A stretch of 64,000 nucleotides of DNA from Limnohabitans sp. Bal53 (GTDB taxonomy: Bacteria > Pseudomonadota > Gammaproteobacteria > Burkholderiales > Burkholderiaceae_C), in NCBI RefSeq assembly GCF_003063355.1, contig NZ_NESH01000004.1:186001-250000 (forward strand), read 5' to 3'. Below, piece after piece: positions 9,642 to 19,800 of the stretch. The position numbers were made by a program, and so were the translations under genes. Position 1 is the first letter of the stretch; each line of letters starts with the position of its first letter. The notes under the pieces were generated by a model. It saw nothing but the letters and a program-made list of their open reading frames with translations, did not search any database and had not been told where the DNA came from.

Positions 9642-10417
9642 GGGGTGGCCATCAGTGAAGTCAGCAATTGCCAGTTCAAGGACTGTTGGGCCCAGTCGAT
9701 GGGGGCCTGCTCGCGGCCTGCATCAATGCTGCGCAAAAAGTCGCTGCGCGGTATCTCGCAGGCGCCCAGCGAGGCCAAGTGCCGGGTGTTTTGTTGGCAG
9801 TCAATGGCGGCAACGCCATGCTGCAAGCAGACGCTGACCAAGCAAGCCAGCGTCATCTTGGAGCCATCGGTGACGGTGGTGAACATCGACTCGCCAAACA
9901 CGGCGCGGCCCAAGGCCACAAAGTACAGACCCGCCACGAGTTCACCCCGAATGCGCATTTCACAGCTGTGGGCCAAGCCCATGCGATGCAGGTCTTCGTA
10001 AGCCGCGACCATCTGGGGCACGATCCAAGTGCCCTTTTGACCGGCGCGAGGCGACGTGGCACAGCGGCGGATCACCTGCGAAAAGTCCCGGTCAAAACAC
10101 AGCTCAAAGTCGGGTGTGAGGCTCCAGCGTTTGAGGCTTTGTTGCAACGATCGGTGAAAGCGAAAATCATGGGTACGCAGCACCATGCGCGGGTCTGGGC
10201 TCCACCATAGCACCGGCTGGCCTGCATTGAACCAAGGGAAAACGCCCTTGGCATAAGCGTCCATCAAACGTTGGGCTGACAAATCGCTGCTGGCGGCCAG
10301 CAGACCCGGCGCAGGCGATCTGGCACCCCATGCCTCGCTGACCGGGGGGAGGGGCTGGCCCTCCACAATCCAGGGCAGTTCGGGGGTCGGAGAATGCACT
10401 TCGGCTTCGCTGGTCAT
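9638..10417 (-). CDS. aat: Leucyl/phenylalanyl-tRNA--protein transferase
   Basis: Aat adds Leu or Phe to proteins with N-terminal Lys or Arg, creating a primary N-degron for ClpS. The visible core includes [68 protein letters not shown] and [14 protein letters not shown], all characteristic of the family. The ATG at 10417 is chosen over a TTG at 10432, giving 259 residues. It forms a two-gene unit with bpt, and is divergent from pgeF with only about 40 bp between the starts, so the promoters overlap. Confidence 0.95.
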   Translation of the reverse strand: MTSEAEVHSPTPELPWIVEGQPLPPVSEAWGARSPAPGLLAASSDLSAQRLMDAYAKGVFPWFNAGQPVLWWSPDPRMVLRTHDFRFHRSLQQSLKRWSLTPDFELCFDRDFSQVIRRCATSPRAGQKGTWIVPQMVAAYEDLHRMGLAHSCEMRIRGELVAGLYFVALGRAVFGESMFTTVTDGSKMTLACLVSVCLQHGVAAIDCQQNTRHLASLGACEIPRSDFLRSIDAGREQAPIDWAQQSLNWQLLTSLMATP

Positions 10418-10458
10418 GGGTGAATTACACAATAAAAGCAGGGGCTGGGTGCGGCGAT

Positions 10459-11277
10459 ATGATTTTGCAGATGCAAAACCTGCCCAAGCACTGGATACAA
10501 CCCGATTGGCCGATCAACGACCGCGTGCGTGCGCTCATGACCAGTCGTCAGGGCGGGGTGTCGTCTGCTCCTTGGGACAGCATGAACCTGGGTGACCATG
10601 TGGGCGACCGGGCTGCCGATGTGCAAACCAACCGGGAGCGCCTGGCATCTCGCATCGGCCAGCGGCCCGTTTTTTTGCAGCAAGTGCATGGGGTGGCCAG
10701 TGTGCAATTGGGTGCGGCCACGCCCAATGGCTTGGTGGCAGATGCCTGCTGGAGCGGCGAGACCGGTGTGGCCTGCACCATCATGGTGGCCGACTGCTTG
10801 CCGGTTTTGCTGGCCGATGCCGCCGGTCGGTGGGTGGCAGCGGCACATGCGGGCTGGCGTGGGCTTGCTGGGCCGGCTGTGTCCACTCAGTCAAAAGGGC
10901 AGGGCGTGCTGGAGAGCCTGTGGTCTGACATCCAGCGTGCGGGGGCCGATGTGTCGGACGTGATGGCGTGGCTCGGGCCCTGCATTGGGCCGCAAGCTTT
11001 TGAAGTGGGGCCAGAAGTGTTGGCGGCTTTTGACGATGGCTCTCCCCAAGTGCAGGCCCAGTTCCAGCCAGTTGCCAACGGCAAATTCATGGCCGATCTG
11101 GCTGGTTTGGCCCGTGTGCGATTACAGGCCTTGGGCGTCACAAGCGTGTTTGGCAACGACAGCAGCCTGCCCTGGTGCACGGTGTCAAACTCAGCGCTCT
11201 TCTTTTCCCACCGCAGGGACAGCCGCCGCCTCGGGCAAAGTGGCCGCATGGCGGCTTGCATCTGGCTGGAGAGCTGA
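10459..11277 (+). CDS. pgeF: Peptidoglycan editing factor PgeF (laccase-domain, YfiH family)
   Basis: PgeF removes wrongly incorporated residues from UDP-MurNAc-peptides and belongs to the multi-copper-polyphenol-oxidoreductase-like laccase domain. Family motifs are visible: LMTSRQGGVSSAPWDSMNLG, FLQQVHGVASVQL, MVADCLPVLLAD, AAAHAGWRGLAGP, WLGPCIGPQAFEVG and a final FFSHRRDSRRLGQSGRMA. The zinc/copper ligands H-C-H fit QVHG, ADCLP and AHAGW. The start is uncertain: ATG 10459 or ATG 10471 both fit the family; a GTG at 10420 is too close to the divergent aat start. Its 3' end overlaps the convergent small membrane protein gene by 87 bp. Confidence 0.9.
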   Translation: MILQMQNLPKHWIQPDWPINDRVRALMTSRQGGVSSAPWDSMNLGDHVGDRAADVQTNRERLASRIGQRPVFLQQVHGVASVQLGAATPNGLVADACWSGETGVACTIMVADCLPVLLADAAGRWVAAAHAGWRGLAGPAVSTQSKGQGVLESLWSDIQRAGADVSDVMAWLGPCIGPQAFEVGPEVLAAFDDGSPQVQAQFQPVANGKFMADLAGLARVRLQALGVTSVFGNDSSLPWCTVSNSALFFSHRRDSRRLGQSGRMAACIWLES

Positions 11278-11502
11278 GTCGGTCTGACTTGCAGCAGCCT
11301 CGTGCCTGGCTTGTTCTTCCTGCTTGCGAATGGCCTTGCGGCGCAGGGGTGTGCCCATCAGGTAAACCACCAAGGCCATGGGCAACAAGCCATAAAGCAC
11401 AAAGGTGATGATCGCTCCCAGTACAGTGCCTTGGGTACTAAAAGCCTCAGCCAGAGCCATGAGCAAGGTGACATAAAGCCAAGCAATCACGATCAGATAC
11501 AT
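11191..11502 (-). CDS. Small membrane protein of unknown function
   Basis: 103 residues starting at ATG 11502 (MYLIVIAWLYVTLLMALAEA), preceded by AAGGG. Two hydrophobic segments (about 1-20 and 27-50) form a membrane hairpin, followed by a charged KAIRKQEEQARHEAA stretch and an Ala-rich tail. I do not recognise a named domain; proteins of this shape are common upstream of phaC in related bacteria, as I recall it. The last 29 codons lie antisense to the end of pgeF. The longer frame to 11556 lacks support. Confidence 0.7.
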   Translation of the reverse strand: MYLIVIAWLYVTLLMALAEAFSTQGTVLGAIITFVLYGLLPMALVVYLMGTPLRRKAIRKQEEQARHEAAASQTDSALQPDASRHAATLPEAAAVPAVGKEER

Positions 11503-11594
11503 AAATATTTGGCCCTTGTAATTTAGGTGACAATAAACTGAAAGATACTCGTCCAAAGGGATTTGAGAAAAACGATGAATTCAGGAGACAAACG

Positions 11595-13313
11595 ATGAGC
11601 GCTTCCGCACCGGATTTTTGGGCCAAAATGGGCGAGGGTTTTCAGCAAAACCTGAGTAAGAGCTGGGGCCAAGCCATGCAGCATTTTCAGACTATTGATC
11701 TGGGTGGCTTGAAACCTTCTGCCGATGCGACCGTGCCACAACTCAAATTCTCGCCTGAAAAGCTGCAAAGCCTGCAAGGCCAGTACTTCAAAGACGCCTC
11801 TGAATTGTGGAATCAGGGCCTGCACAACAGCTTGCAAGTCAAAGATCGGCGTTTTTCGGGTGACGCATGGGCCTCTAACCCGATCGCTGCTTTCAATGCC
11901 GCGACCTATTTGCTCAATGCCCGCACCCTCATGGGCTTGGCCGATGCGGTCGATGCCGATGAAAAAACCCGCACCCGCATCCGCTTTGCCATTGAGCAGT
12001 GGGTGGCCGCATCAGCGCCGAGTAATTTTTTGGCCTTCAACGCCGAGGCCCAAAAGAAAGCCATAGAAACAAAAGGCGAAAGTCTGGCCAAGGGCATCCA
12101 GAACCTGATGCACGACATGCAACAAGGCCACGTCTCGATGACCGACGAGAGCCTGTTTGAAGTCGGCAAAAACGTGGCCACCACCGAAGGTGCGGTGGTT
12201 TTTGAGAACGAGTTTTTCCAGCTCATCGAGTACAAGCCGCTCACTGCCAAGGTCTACGAAAAGCCGTTTTTGCTGGTGCCCCCTTGCATCAACAAGTTCT
12301 ACATCCTCGACCTGCAGCCCGAAAACTCGCTCATCCGCTACGCCGTGAGCCAAGGCCATCGCACTTTTGTGGTGAGCTGGCGCAACCCAGACGAGTCCAT
12401 GGCCCAAAAGACCTGGGACGATTACATCGAGCACGCCGCCATCGAGGCCATCCACACCGTGCAGGCCATCACCGGTGCGCCCAAGATCAATGCCCTGGGC
12501 TTTTGTGTGGGCGGCACCATCTTGTCAAACGCCTTGGCCGTTCTGGCTGCACGAGGTGACAAGCCTGTGGCCAGCGCCACCTTCCTGACCACACTGATCA
12601 ACTTCACCGACACTGGCATTCTGGACGTGTTCATTGACGAGAACTTCGTCAAGTTCCGTGAGCAGCAAATGGGCCAAGGCGGCTTGCTCAAAGGTCAGGA
12701 CCTGGCCTCCACCTTCAGCTTTTTGCGCCCCAACGACCTGGTCTGGAATTACGTGGTGGGCAACTACCTCAAGGGTGAGACGCCGCCGCCGTTTGACTTG
12801 TTGTACTGGAACAGCGACTCGACGAACTTGCCAGGACCTTTTTACGCTTGGTACCTTCGCAACACCTACCTCGAAAACAACCTGGTCAAGCCCGGCAAGG
12901 TCAAGGTTTGTGGTGAGTCGATTGATTTGGGCAAGGTTGATATACCTGTCTACATCTATGGCTCGCGCGAAGACCACATCGTGCCGATTGGTGGGGCTTA
13001 TGCCAGCACACAAGTGCTGCCGGGCAAAAAGCGTTTTGTGATGGGTGCCTCGGGCCACATCGCGGGCGTGATTAACCCGCCTGCAGCCAAAAAGCGCAGC
13101 CATTGGCTGAGCGAGGGCACCCAATTTCCAGCCGATGTGAACAACTGGATTGCAGGCGCCCAAGAGGTGCCCGGCAGCTGGTGGACCGATTGGTCAGACT
13201 GGCTCAAGGGCCATGCCGGAAAGCAAATTGCTGCGCCCAAGACCTACGGCAAAGCCACCAAATTCAAAGCCATCGAAGCGGCCCCGGGCCGCTACGTCAA
13301 GGCCAAGGCCTGA
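11595..13313 (+). CDS. phaC: Poly(3-hydroxyalkanoate) synthase, class I
   Basis: PhaC polymerises (R)-3-hydroxyacyl-CoA into storage polyester on the granule surface. The 572 residues fit class I. The lipase-like box GFCVGG holds the nucleophile Cys304. The catalytic Asp and His fit SREDHIVP and GASGHIAGVINPP near the C-terminus. The N-terminal PhaC_N domain contains NPIAAFNAATYLLNARTL. AGGAGA lies upstream of the ATG. It leads the phaC-phaA-phaB operon, with phaA starting 24 bp later. No phaP or phaR gene follows in the operon. Confidence 0.97.
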   Translation: MSASAPDFWAKMGEGFQQNLSKSWGQAMQHFQTIDLGGLKPSADATVPQLKFSPEKLQSLQGQYFKDASELWNQGLHNSLQVKDRRFSGDAWASNPIAAFNAATYLLNARTLMGLADAVDADEKTRTRIRFAIEQWVAASAPSNFLAFNAEAQKKAIETKGESLAKGIQNLMHDMQQGHVSMTDESLFEVGKNVATTEGAVVFENEFFQLIEYKPLTAKVYEKPFLLVPPCINKFYILDLQPENSLIRYAVSQGHRTFVVSWRNPDESMAQKTWDDYIEHAAIEAIHTVQAITGAPKINALGFCVGGTILSNALAVLAARGDKPVASATFLTTLINFTDTGILDVFIDENFVKFREQQMGQGGLLKGQDLASTFSFLRPNDLVWNYVVGNYLKGETPPPFDLLYWNSDSTNLPGPFYAWYLRNTYLENNLVKPGKVKVCGESIDLGKVDIPVYIYGSREDHIVPIGGAYASTQVLPGKKRFVMGASGHIAGVINPPAAKKRSHWLSEGTQFPADVNNWIAGAQEVPGSWWTDWSDWLKGHAGKQIAAPKTYGKATKFKAIEAAPGRYVKAKA

Positions 13314-13337
13314 TTCGTTTTTTTATTGGAGACAAAA

Positions 13338-14519
13338 ATGGAAGACATCGTCATCGTTGCAGCAGCCCGCACCGCCGTGGGTAAATTTGGCGGCTCGCTC
13401 GCCAAAACACCTGCCACAGAACTGGGCAGCATCGTCATCAAGGGCTTACTCGAGCGCAGCGGTTTGCCTGTTGACGCCATCGGTGAAGTCATCATGGGCC
13501 AGGTGCTGGCCGCAGGCGTGGGTCAAAACCCCGCTCGCCAAGCCATGATGAAAGCCGGTGTGGCCAAAGAAACACCGGCCCTCACCATCAACGCCGTTTG
13601 CGGCTCGGGCCTCAAGGCCGTCATGCTGGCAGCGCAAGCCGTGGCCTGGGGCGACAGCGAAATTGTGATCGCCGGTGGTCAGGAAAACATGAGCGCCAGC
13701 CCGCACGTTTTGAACGGCAGCCGCGACGGCCAACGCATGGGCGACTGGAAAATGACCGACACCATGATCGTGGACGGTCTGTGGGACGTGTACAACCAGT
13801 ACCACATGGGCATCACCGCTGAAAACGTAGCCAAGGCCCACGGCATCACCCGTGACATGCAAGACGCCCTGGCCGCAGGCAGCCAGCGCAAAGCCGCTGC
13901 CGCGCAAGAAGCGGGCAAATTTAAGGACGAAATCGTTGACGTGCTGATCCCTCAGCGCAAGGGCGACGCCCTGGTGTTCAACACCGATGAGTTCATCAAC
14001 AAGAAAACCAGCGAAGAAGTGCTGGCCGGTCTGCGCCCTGCGTTCGACAAGGCTGGCAGCGTGACCGCGGGCAACGCCTCGGGCATCAACGACGGCGCGG
14101 CCGCCGTGATGGTCATGTCAGCCAAGAAGGCGGCGGCTTTGGGCCTCAAGCCCCTGGCCCGCATTGCCGCTTTTGGCACCAGCGGTCTGGACCCGGCCAC
14201 CATGGGCATGGGCCCCGTGCCTGCGTCGCAAAAGGCGCTGGCACGCGCTGGCTGGAAAGCCCAAGACGTGGACCTGTTCGAACTCAACGAAGCCTTTGCT
14301 GCGCAAGCCTGCGCGGTGAACCAGGCGCTCGACATCGACCCGGCCAAAGTCAACGTCAACGGCGGTGCGATCGCGATTGGTCACCCCATCGGCGCGTCCG
14401 GTTGCCGCATTTTGGTGACCTTGCTGCATGAAATGCAGCGCACCCAGGCCCAAAAAGGCCTGGCCGCTTTGTGCATTGGCGGCGGCATGGGCGTGTCCCT
14501 GGCCATCGAGCGCGTTTAA
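13338..14519 (+). CDS. phaA: Acetyl-CoA C-acetyltransferase (beta-ketothiolase)
   Basis: This enzyme condenses two acetyl-CoA to acetoacetyl-CoA, the first step of PHB synthesis. Thiolase residues are intact: the acylated Cys in NAVCGSGLKAVM, the His in GHPIGASG and the second Cys in CIGGGMG. The ATG at 13338 has GGAGA just upstream and gives 393 residues; the frame extends to a TTG at 13326 that overlaps this ribosome-binding site. Second gene of phaCAB. Confidence 0.96.
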   Translation: MEDIVIVAAARTAVGKFGGSLAKTPATELGSIVIKGLLERSGLPVDAIGEVIMGQVLAAGVGQNPARQAMMKAGVAKETPALTINAVCGSGLKAVMLAAQAVAWGDSEIVIAGGQENMSASPHVLNGSRDGQRMGDWKMTDTMIVDGLWDVYNQYHMGITAENVAKAHGITRDMQDALAAGSQRKAAAAQEAGKFKDEIVDVLIPQRKGDALVFNTDEFINKKTSEEVLAGLRPAFDKAGSVTAGNASGINDGAAAVMVMSAKKAAALGLKPLARIAAFGTSGLDPATMGMGPVPASQKALARAGWKAQDVDLFELNEAFAAQACAVNQALDIDPAKVNVNGGAIAIGHPIGASGCRILVTLLHEMQRTQAQKGLAALCIGGGMGVSLAIERV

Positions 14520-14639
14520 ACAAAACCCACCGCTCAAGCTGCGTGGGTCGGCGCACTGTCCAGTTGTATAAGGGCAGCCGATCATGCGGGTTTGGGTGGT
14601 TTCCCACGATCTCAACACACTCATCACCAGGAGACAATC

Positions 14640-15377
14640 ATGAGTCAAAAAGTAGCGTACGTCACAGGCGGCATGGGCGGCATCGGGACCGCGATCTGCC
14701 AACGCCTTCACCAAGAAGGCTTCAAGGTCATCGCCGGTTGCGGCCCCACGCGTGACTACACCAAATGGCTGGACGAGCAAAAAGCGCTGGGCTTCACTTT
14801 CTACGCTTCAGTGGGCAACGTGGGCGACTGGGACTCCACCGTGGAAGCCTTCACCAAGGCCAAGGCCGAGCACGGCCCCATCGACGTTTTGGTCAACAAC
14901 GCAGGCATCACCAAGGACCGCATGTTCCTCAAGATGACCCGCGAAGACTGGCAAGCTGTGATGAACACCAACCTGGACTCCATGTTCAACGTGACCAAGC
15001 AAGTGGTTGCTGACATGGTCGAAAAAGGCTGGGGCCGCATCATCAACATCAGCTCGGTCAACGGCGAAAAAGGCCAGGCTGGCCAGACCAACTACTCGGC
15101 CGCCAAAGCCGGTATGCACGGTTTCTCGATGGCTCTGGCACAAGAGCTGGCCACCAAAGGCGTGACCGTGAACACCGTGAGCCCTGGCTACATCGGCACC
15201 GACATGGTCAACGCCATCCGTCCTGACGTGCTGGAAAAGATCGTGGCCACTGTGCCCGTCAAGCGCTTGGGCAAGCCCAGCGAGATCGCCTCCATCATCG
15301 CCTGGATGGCCAGCGAAGATGGTGGCTACACCACCGGCGCTGACTTCGCCGTCAACGGCGGTTTGCACATGGGCTGA
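14640..15377 (+). CDS. phaB: Acetoacetyl-CoA reductase
   Basis: This short-chain dehydrogenase makes (R)-3-hydroxybutyryl-CoA from acetoacetyl-CoA with NADPH. It shows the cofactor motif TGGMGGIG at the N-terminus, VNNAGITKD, and the active-site YSAAKAG with the preceding Ser in INISSVNG. The ATG at 14640 is preceded by AGGAGA and gives 245 residues, matching known PhaB. It lies 120 bp after phaA, and is followed by a strong terminator, closing the operon. Confidence 0.96.
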   Translation: MSQKVAYVTGGMGGIGTAICQRLHQEGFKVIAGCGPTRDYTKWLDEQKALGFTFYASVGNVGDWDSTVEAFTKAKAEHGPIDVLVNNAGITKDRMFLKMTREDWQAVMNTNLDSMFNVTKQVVADMVEKGWGRIINISSVNGEKGQAGQTNYSAAKAGMHGFSMALAQELATKGVTVNTVSPGYIGTDMVNAIRPDVLEKIVATVPVKRLGKPSEIASIIAWMASEDGGYTTGADFAVNGGLHMG

Positions 15378-15405
15378 TCCGGCCTCTGCGCCTGACAAAC
15401 CCGCC

Positions 15406-15452
15406 AAACCCCGACCAACCCCGCCCATGGCAACATGGTGTCGGGGTTTTTT
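15406..15452 (+). terminator. Rho-independent terminator of the phaCAB operon
   Basis: AAACCCCGAC (15406-15415) pairs with GTCGGGGTTT (15440-15449), followed by further T residues. Confidence 0.85.
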
Positions 15453-15696
15453 AACGTTCTCGCTTTTTTGATGAATTTGTTATTTTTCAAGCGAATCGAC
15501 CCTAGAGGCCGACCCCATTAGGACATTGCGGGCTCTGTCACTTTCCATCTTTTCTTCGCTGCGATGCCCTAGCAGGATGGGTTAACTTTCAGGGGCAAGA
15601 TTTCATTTGGTTACCCAATTAGGTATTTTGGGTAAGTAATTATTTTGTTACTTTCGTCAGATCTATCAAAAGATCGTCAAAAACGAGGGGTAATGA
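15453..15696 (+). promoter_or_regulatory. Promoter region of the OmpA/adhesin locus with an 8+8 inverted repeat
   Basis: No gene is seen between the phaB terminator and the OmpA-family gene. The region turns AT-rich downstream. A perfect inverted repeat, TTACCCAA (15611-15618) and TTGGGTAA (15628-15635) with a 9-base centre, lies 62 bp before the start codon and looks like an operator. GAGGGG (15685-15690) is the ribosome-binding site for ATG 15697. The regulator is unknown. Confidence 0.5.
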
Positions 15697-16755
15697 ATGA
15701 GGTCCAATCTGAAGAGCTGTTATCAAAGAAATGCAAAACCGCAGCTGTATCTTCTAATTTTTTGGGTTTTTCTAGCTGCAGGCTTGGCATGGCATTCAAC
15801 GGCTTGGTCAACACCCGAAAGCAATGGGGGGCAGGGCCATTCAGTACAACAGCCATTGGGTCAGCGTTTTGCGATGTTTGAGCGCGTGGCGCAGCATCAG
15901 TCGCGCATCATCATCTACCGCGCCACCGGAACCAACCAACCCGGTGCGGCCACGGTCTATGTAAACGACCGTTACCACGCCTCGCTCATTCCTGGCGGTT
16001 ACGCCCAGGTTTGCCTGCCGCCGGGTGGGGCCGAGTTGGGTGTGCGCATGGTCGCTGTGGGACGCAATCCTAAAGACAATCTGGACTCCACCACCGCCAT
16101 CAACCCCAAGGGCGGTGAGACGTCATTCCTGAGTGTGCGCGAGCAAGCGGGCATGTTGGCCGTGTTGCAGCCCGTGCCTGCTGCACAGGCGATGCAGGAG
16201 TTGCAAGGCACCCGCCAACAAGCGCACACCATTTCGCGGGTGCCTAACGCAGAAAAGTGCATCGACGCCGGTCCGGCCGCACCCCAGGTGGCATCGCAGC
16301 CCATCCATCAGGCCGCTGCCTCGGTGGCATCGCAGCCCATCCATCAGGCCGCTGCCTCGGTGGCATTGCAGCAAATCAATTTGGCGGCGGATTCCTTGTT
16401 TGCATTTGGCAAATCCGACCTCAAGAGCATGAGCACTGCAGGACGCACTTCATTGGACAACTTGATTAGCCAAATTAAGACCCCGTACCTGAGCATTGAG
16501 CGTGTCCACATCGTGGGCCACGCAGACCCCTTGGGCAGCGAGGTCATCAACGATCGCTTGTCCACCGACCGCGCCAAAACCGTGCGCGACTACTTGCTTG
16601 TCAATGGTTTGCAAGTGTCCCGCATCGAAAGCGAAGGGCGTGGCAGCCGTGAGCCCGTGGTTCGCCATTGCGGCAGCGTGGCCACTGCCCAGGCCATTGC
16701 CTGCAACCAACCCAATCGCCGAGTCGCCATCGAACTGAGCGGCGTGCGCCGCTGA
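15697..16755 (+). CDS. OmpA-family outer membrane/cell-wall-anchored protein
   Basis: 352 residues. A hydrophobic stretch at about 18-35 acts as signal or membrane anchor. The C-terminal OmpA domain (about 235-350) binds peptidoglycan: LFAFGKSDLKSMSTAGRTSL, VHIVGHADPLGSEVINDRLS and the LSTDRAKTVRDYLLVNGL segment. The middle (about 190-225) contains two tandem copies of VASQPIHQAAAS and a partial third. It lies 117 bp before the giant adhesin gene on the same strand; OmpA-like partners commonly accompany type I-secreted adhesins, so a role in surface display or anchoring of that adhesin is a reasonable inference. Confidence 0.83.
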   Translation: MRSNLKSCYQRNAKPQLYLLIFWVFLAAGLAWHSTAWSTPESNGGQGHSVQQPLGQRFAMFERVAQHQSRIIIYRATGTNQPGAATVYVNDRYHASLIPGGYAQVCLPPGGAELGVRMVAVGRNPKDNLDSTTAINPKGGETSFLSVREQAGMLAVLQPVPAAQAMQELQGTRQQAHTISRVPNAEKCIDAGPAAPQVASQPIHQAAASVASQPIHQAAASVALQQINLAADSLFAFGKSDLKSMSTAGRTSLDNLISQIKTPYLSIERVHIVGHADPLGSEVINDRLSTDRAKTVRDYLLVNGLQVSRIESEGRGSREPVVRHCGSVATAQAIACNQPNRRVAIELSGVRR

Positions 16756-16872
16756 TAGACCGCTGCGTCGCATTGCACTCCTGGCGATGACCGTCAACTT
16801 GTCATTGCAAGTCAAGCGCAGCAATCCATTCTTCATCTGAACCCCTCTCCAGTCACACCCAGGTAGACCACC

Positions 16873-19800
16873 ATGGCCAAGCAATACAAAGTCCTCGTCA
16901 ACACCGGCAAAGCAGACAACAACAAAGTCCTCGATATCCAACAAGGCGGGGGCGATCGCGGCCAGGCGGTTCGCATCAAGGCGCAGGCCGGTGCCAAGTA
17001 CGAGCTGCAAGAGGTGGGCCGCAAAAAGCCCGTGGGGCCGGACTACATCAAAGCCAAGCGCGTGGGCAAAGACCTGCACATCTTGTTTGAGGACGAGCGC
17101 CAGGCCAGCCTGGTCATCGAGGACTATTACGAGGTGTTGCCCGAGGGCTACAACGGCGTGATTGGACAGGCCGAGAACGGCAGCTTCTACGAATACATCC
17201 CCGAAGACCCCAAGGTGTCGGGTCTGATCTCCGAGCTGGCCGAGGGTGGGCAGACGGTCAATGCCGCGTTGGGCGGAGCAGAAGTCACGCCAGTCGGGGC
17301 CGCTTTGGGCGTATTGGCTTTCAGCCCCTTGATGGGAATTTTGGGACTGGGGGCGCTTGGGGCCATTGCCGCTGCGGCGGATGGACAAGGAGACAAAACA
17401 CCCAATACTGACGCTTTCACCGGTCAGCTGGACAGTGGATCTGACAGCGGCGTAGCGGGTGATCACAAAACCAATGACGCCACCCCCACCCTTAGCGGCA
17501 AAGTGCCCGTCGGCTCCACCGCCAGCGTCACCATCAATGGCCAAAAGTACCCCGTGACCGTCAACCCCGATGGCTCTTGGACCTTCACCAACCCCACCAA
17601 CTTGCCCGACGGCACTTACTACCCCGTCTTGCACGTCACGCAAAACGGCGTGACCTCCGACATCAACATCACACCTTTCACCATCGACACCACAGCCCCG
17701 ACGGTGGTCATCACCAGCAACGCCAACATCTTGGGCTCGGGCCAAAGTGCCACCATCACCTTCACCCTCTCGGAGGCCAGCAACGACCTCGCGCGGGGCG
17801 ACATCACCGTCACCGGCGGCAGCCTGGGCACTTTGACCCAAAGCACCACCGACCCCAAGGTCTACACCGCCACCTTCACGCCCAATACCACCGGCAACAG
17901 CGCCACCATCAGCATCGCTAACGATAAATTTTCCGACGCTGCCGCCAACCGCAACGCCGATGGGGCGGATGCCAACAACACCGTCACCCTCTCCACCAAC
18001 GCCGCCACCTATGGCGCTTTGGAACAAGCCGCCTCCAACGACAGTGGCGTGCTCGGGGACAACCAAACCAACGACACCACCCCCACCATCACAGGCAAAG
18101 TGCCCGCCGGCTCCACCGCCAGCGTCACCATCAATGGCCAAAAGTACCCCGTGACGGTCAACCCCGATGGCTCTTGGTCCTTCACCAACCCCACCAACTT
18201 GCCCGACGGCACCTACACCCCGGTTCTGGACGTGATAACCAACGGCCAAACCAACAGCCTCCCACTGACCCCCTTCACGATCGACACCACGCCCCCCACC
18301 ATCGTGGTGGGCAGCTCCGCCAGTGTCTTGACCACAGGTCAGTCCACCACCGTCACCTTCACCCTGAGCGAGCCGGTCAGCGACTTCGACGCGAACGACA
18401 TCGCCGTCACCGGCGGCAACCTGAGCAACTTCCAAAAGAGTGCCACCGACCCCAAGGTTTACACCGCCACCTTCACGCCCTCTGCGACGGGCACCAGCGC
18501 CTCCATCAGCGTGGCCAGCGGCAAGTTCTCGGACGCCGCAGCCAACCTCAACGCCGATGGGGCAGAGGCCAACAACACCGTCAGCCTGATCACCAACGCC
18601 GCCTCCAGTGGCCAACTCAACCCCATCAGCGACAACAACACCGGCACCCCCAACGACAGCAAAACCAACGACGTCACGCCTGAGCTCAACGGGCGTATCC
18701 CCCCAGGCTCCAGTGCCACCATCAGCCTCAACGGTCAGACCTACCCCGTCACCGTCAACCCTGACGGCACTTGGCGCTTTACACAGCCCACCAACTTGCC
18801 AGACGGCACTTACACACCCCAACTGAACGTGACCACCAATGGTCAAACCGTCACCACCCCGATCACGCCCTTCACGATCGACACCACTTCCCCCACCGTG
18901 GCCATCAGCGGCCCCAGCACCCTCAGCCAAGGCCAAAGCACCACCTTGACCTTCACCTTGTCCGAGGTCAGCACCGACTTCACGGATGCCGACTTGGTCA
19001 TCAGCGGTGGTTCCTTGGGCCCCCTGCAGCAAAGCGCCACCAACCCCCTGGTCTACACCGCCACCTTCACGGCCAGCCCCAATGTTGACCTTTTGAGCCC
19101 GACCAGCGGCTTTCGCGTGAGCATCGCCAGCAACAAGTTTGCCGACGCTGCGGGCAACCAAAACCAAGACGGCGCCCAAGCCAACAACAACTGGGTTGCC
19201 ATCGAGTCTTCCTCGGACGGATCCAGCACGCCCACGCAGGTGCCATCCAAAACCACCACGCTGATCCTGGACCCGATTGCCACCGACAACTTCATCACCA
19301 GCGCCGAGCGCAGCAGCACCACCACGCTCTTGAGCGGACAAGTCAACGGCACCTACGTCAAAGGCGATGTCGTCACCTTGGTGGTCAATGGCCAAAATTA
19401 CACCGCCGCCGTGGACGCCTTAGGTGCCTACAGCGTCTCCGTGCCCACGGCACAGCTGCTGACCGACCCGGACACCAAGGTCGAGGCCTCCATCGCCGCC
19501 ACCGGCGCCACAGGCAAACCCACCGCCAGCCAGGACTACACCCTGGCCAGCACCACCGGTCAACCCGCCGTGGCCCTGGTGCTTGATACCGTCACAGACG
19601 ACAACATCATCAACATCGACGAATCCAAGGCCTCGGCCGTCGCCATGACTGGCAAAGCCATAGGCAATTTCACAACCGGTGATGTTGTCACCCTCAGCGT
19701 CAACGGCAAGACCTTCACCGGCACCGTCAACGCGTCGGGCGCCTACAGCATCAATGTGCCTGGCGCCGACTTGCTGGCCGACCCCGACAGCACCGTACAA

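Noticed and set aside
16450-19395. 981-codon open frame on the minus strand opposite the adhesin
   Set aside because: It is a shadow of the repetitive, GC-biased adhesin codons; its His/Gly/Val-rich translation shows no domain and spans the OmpA-adhesin boundary.
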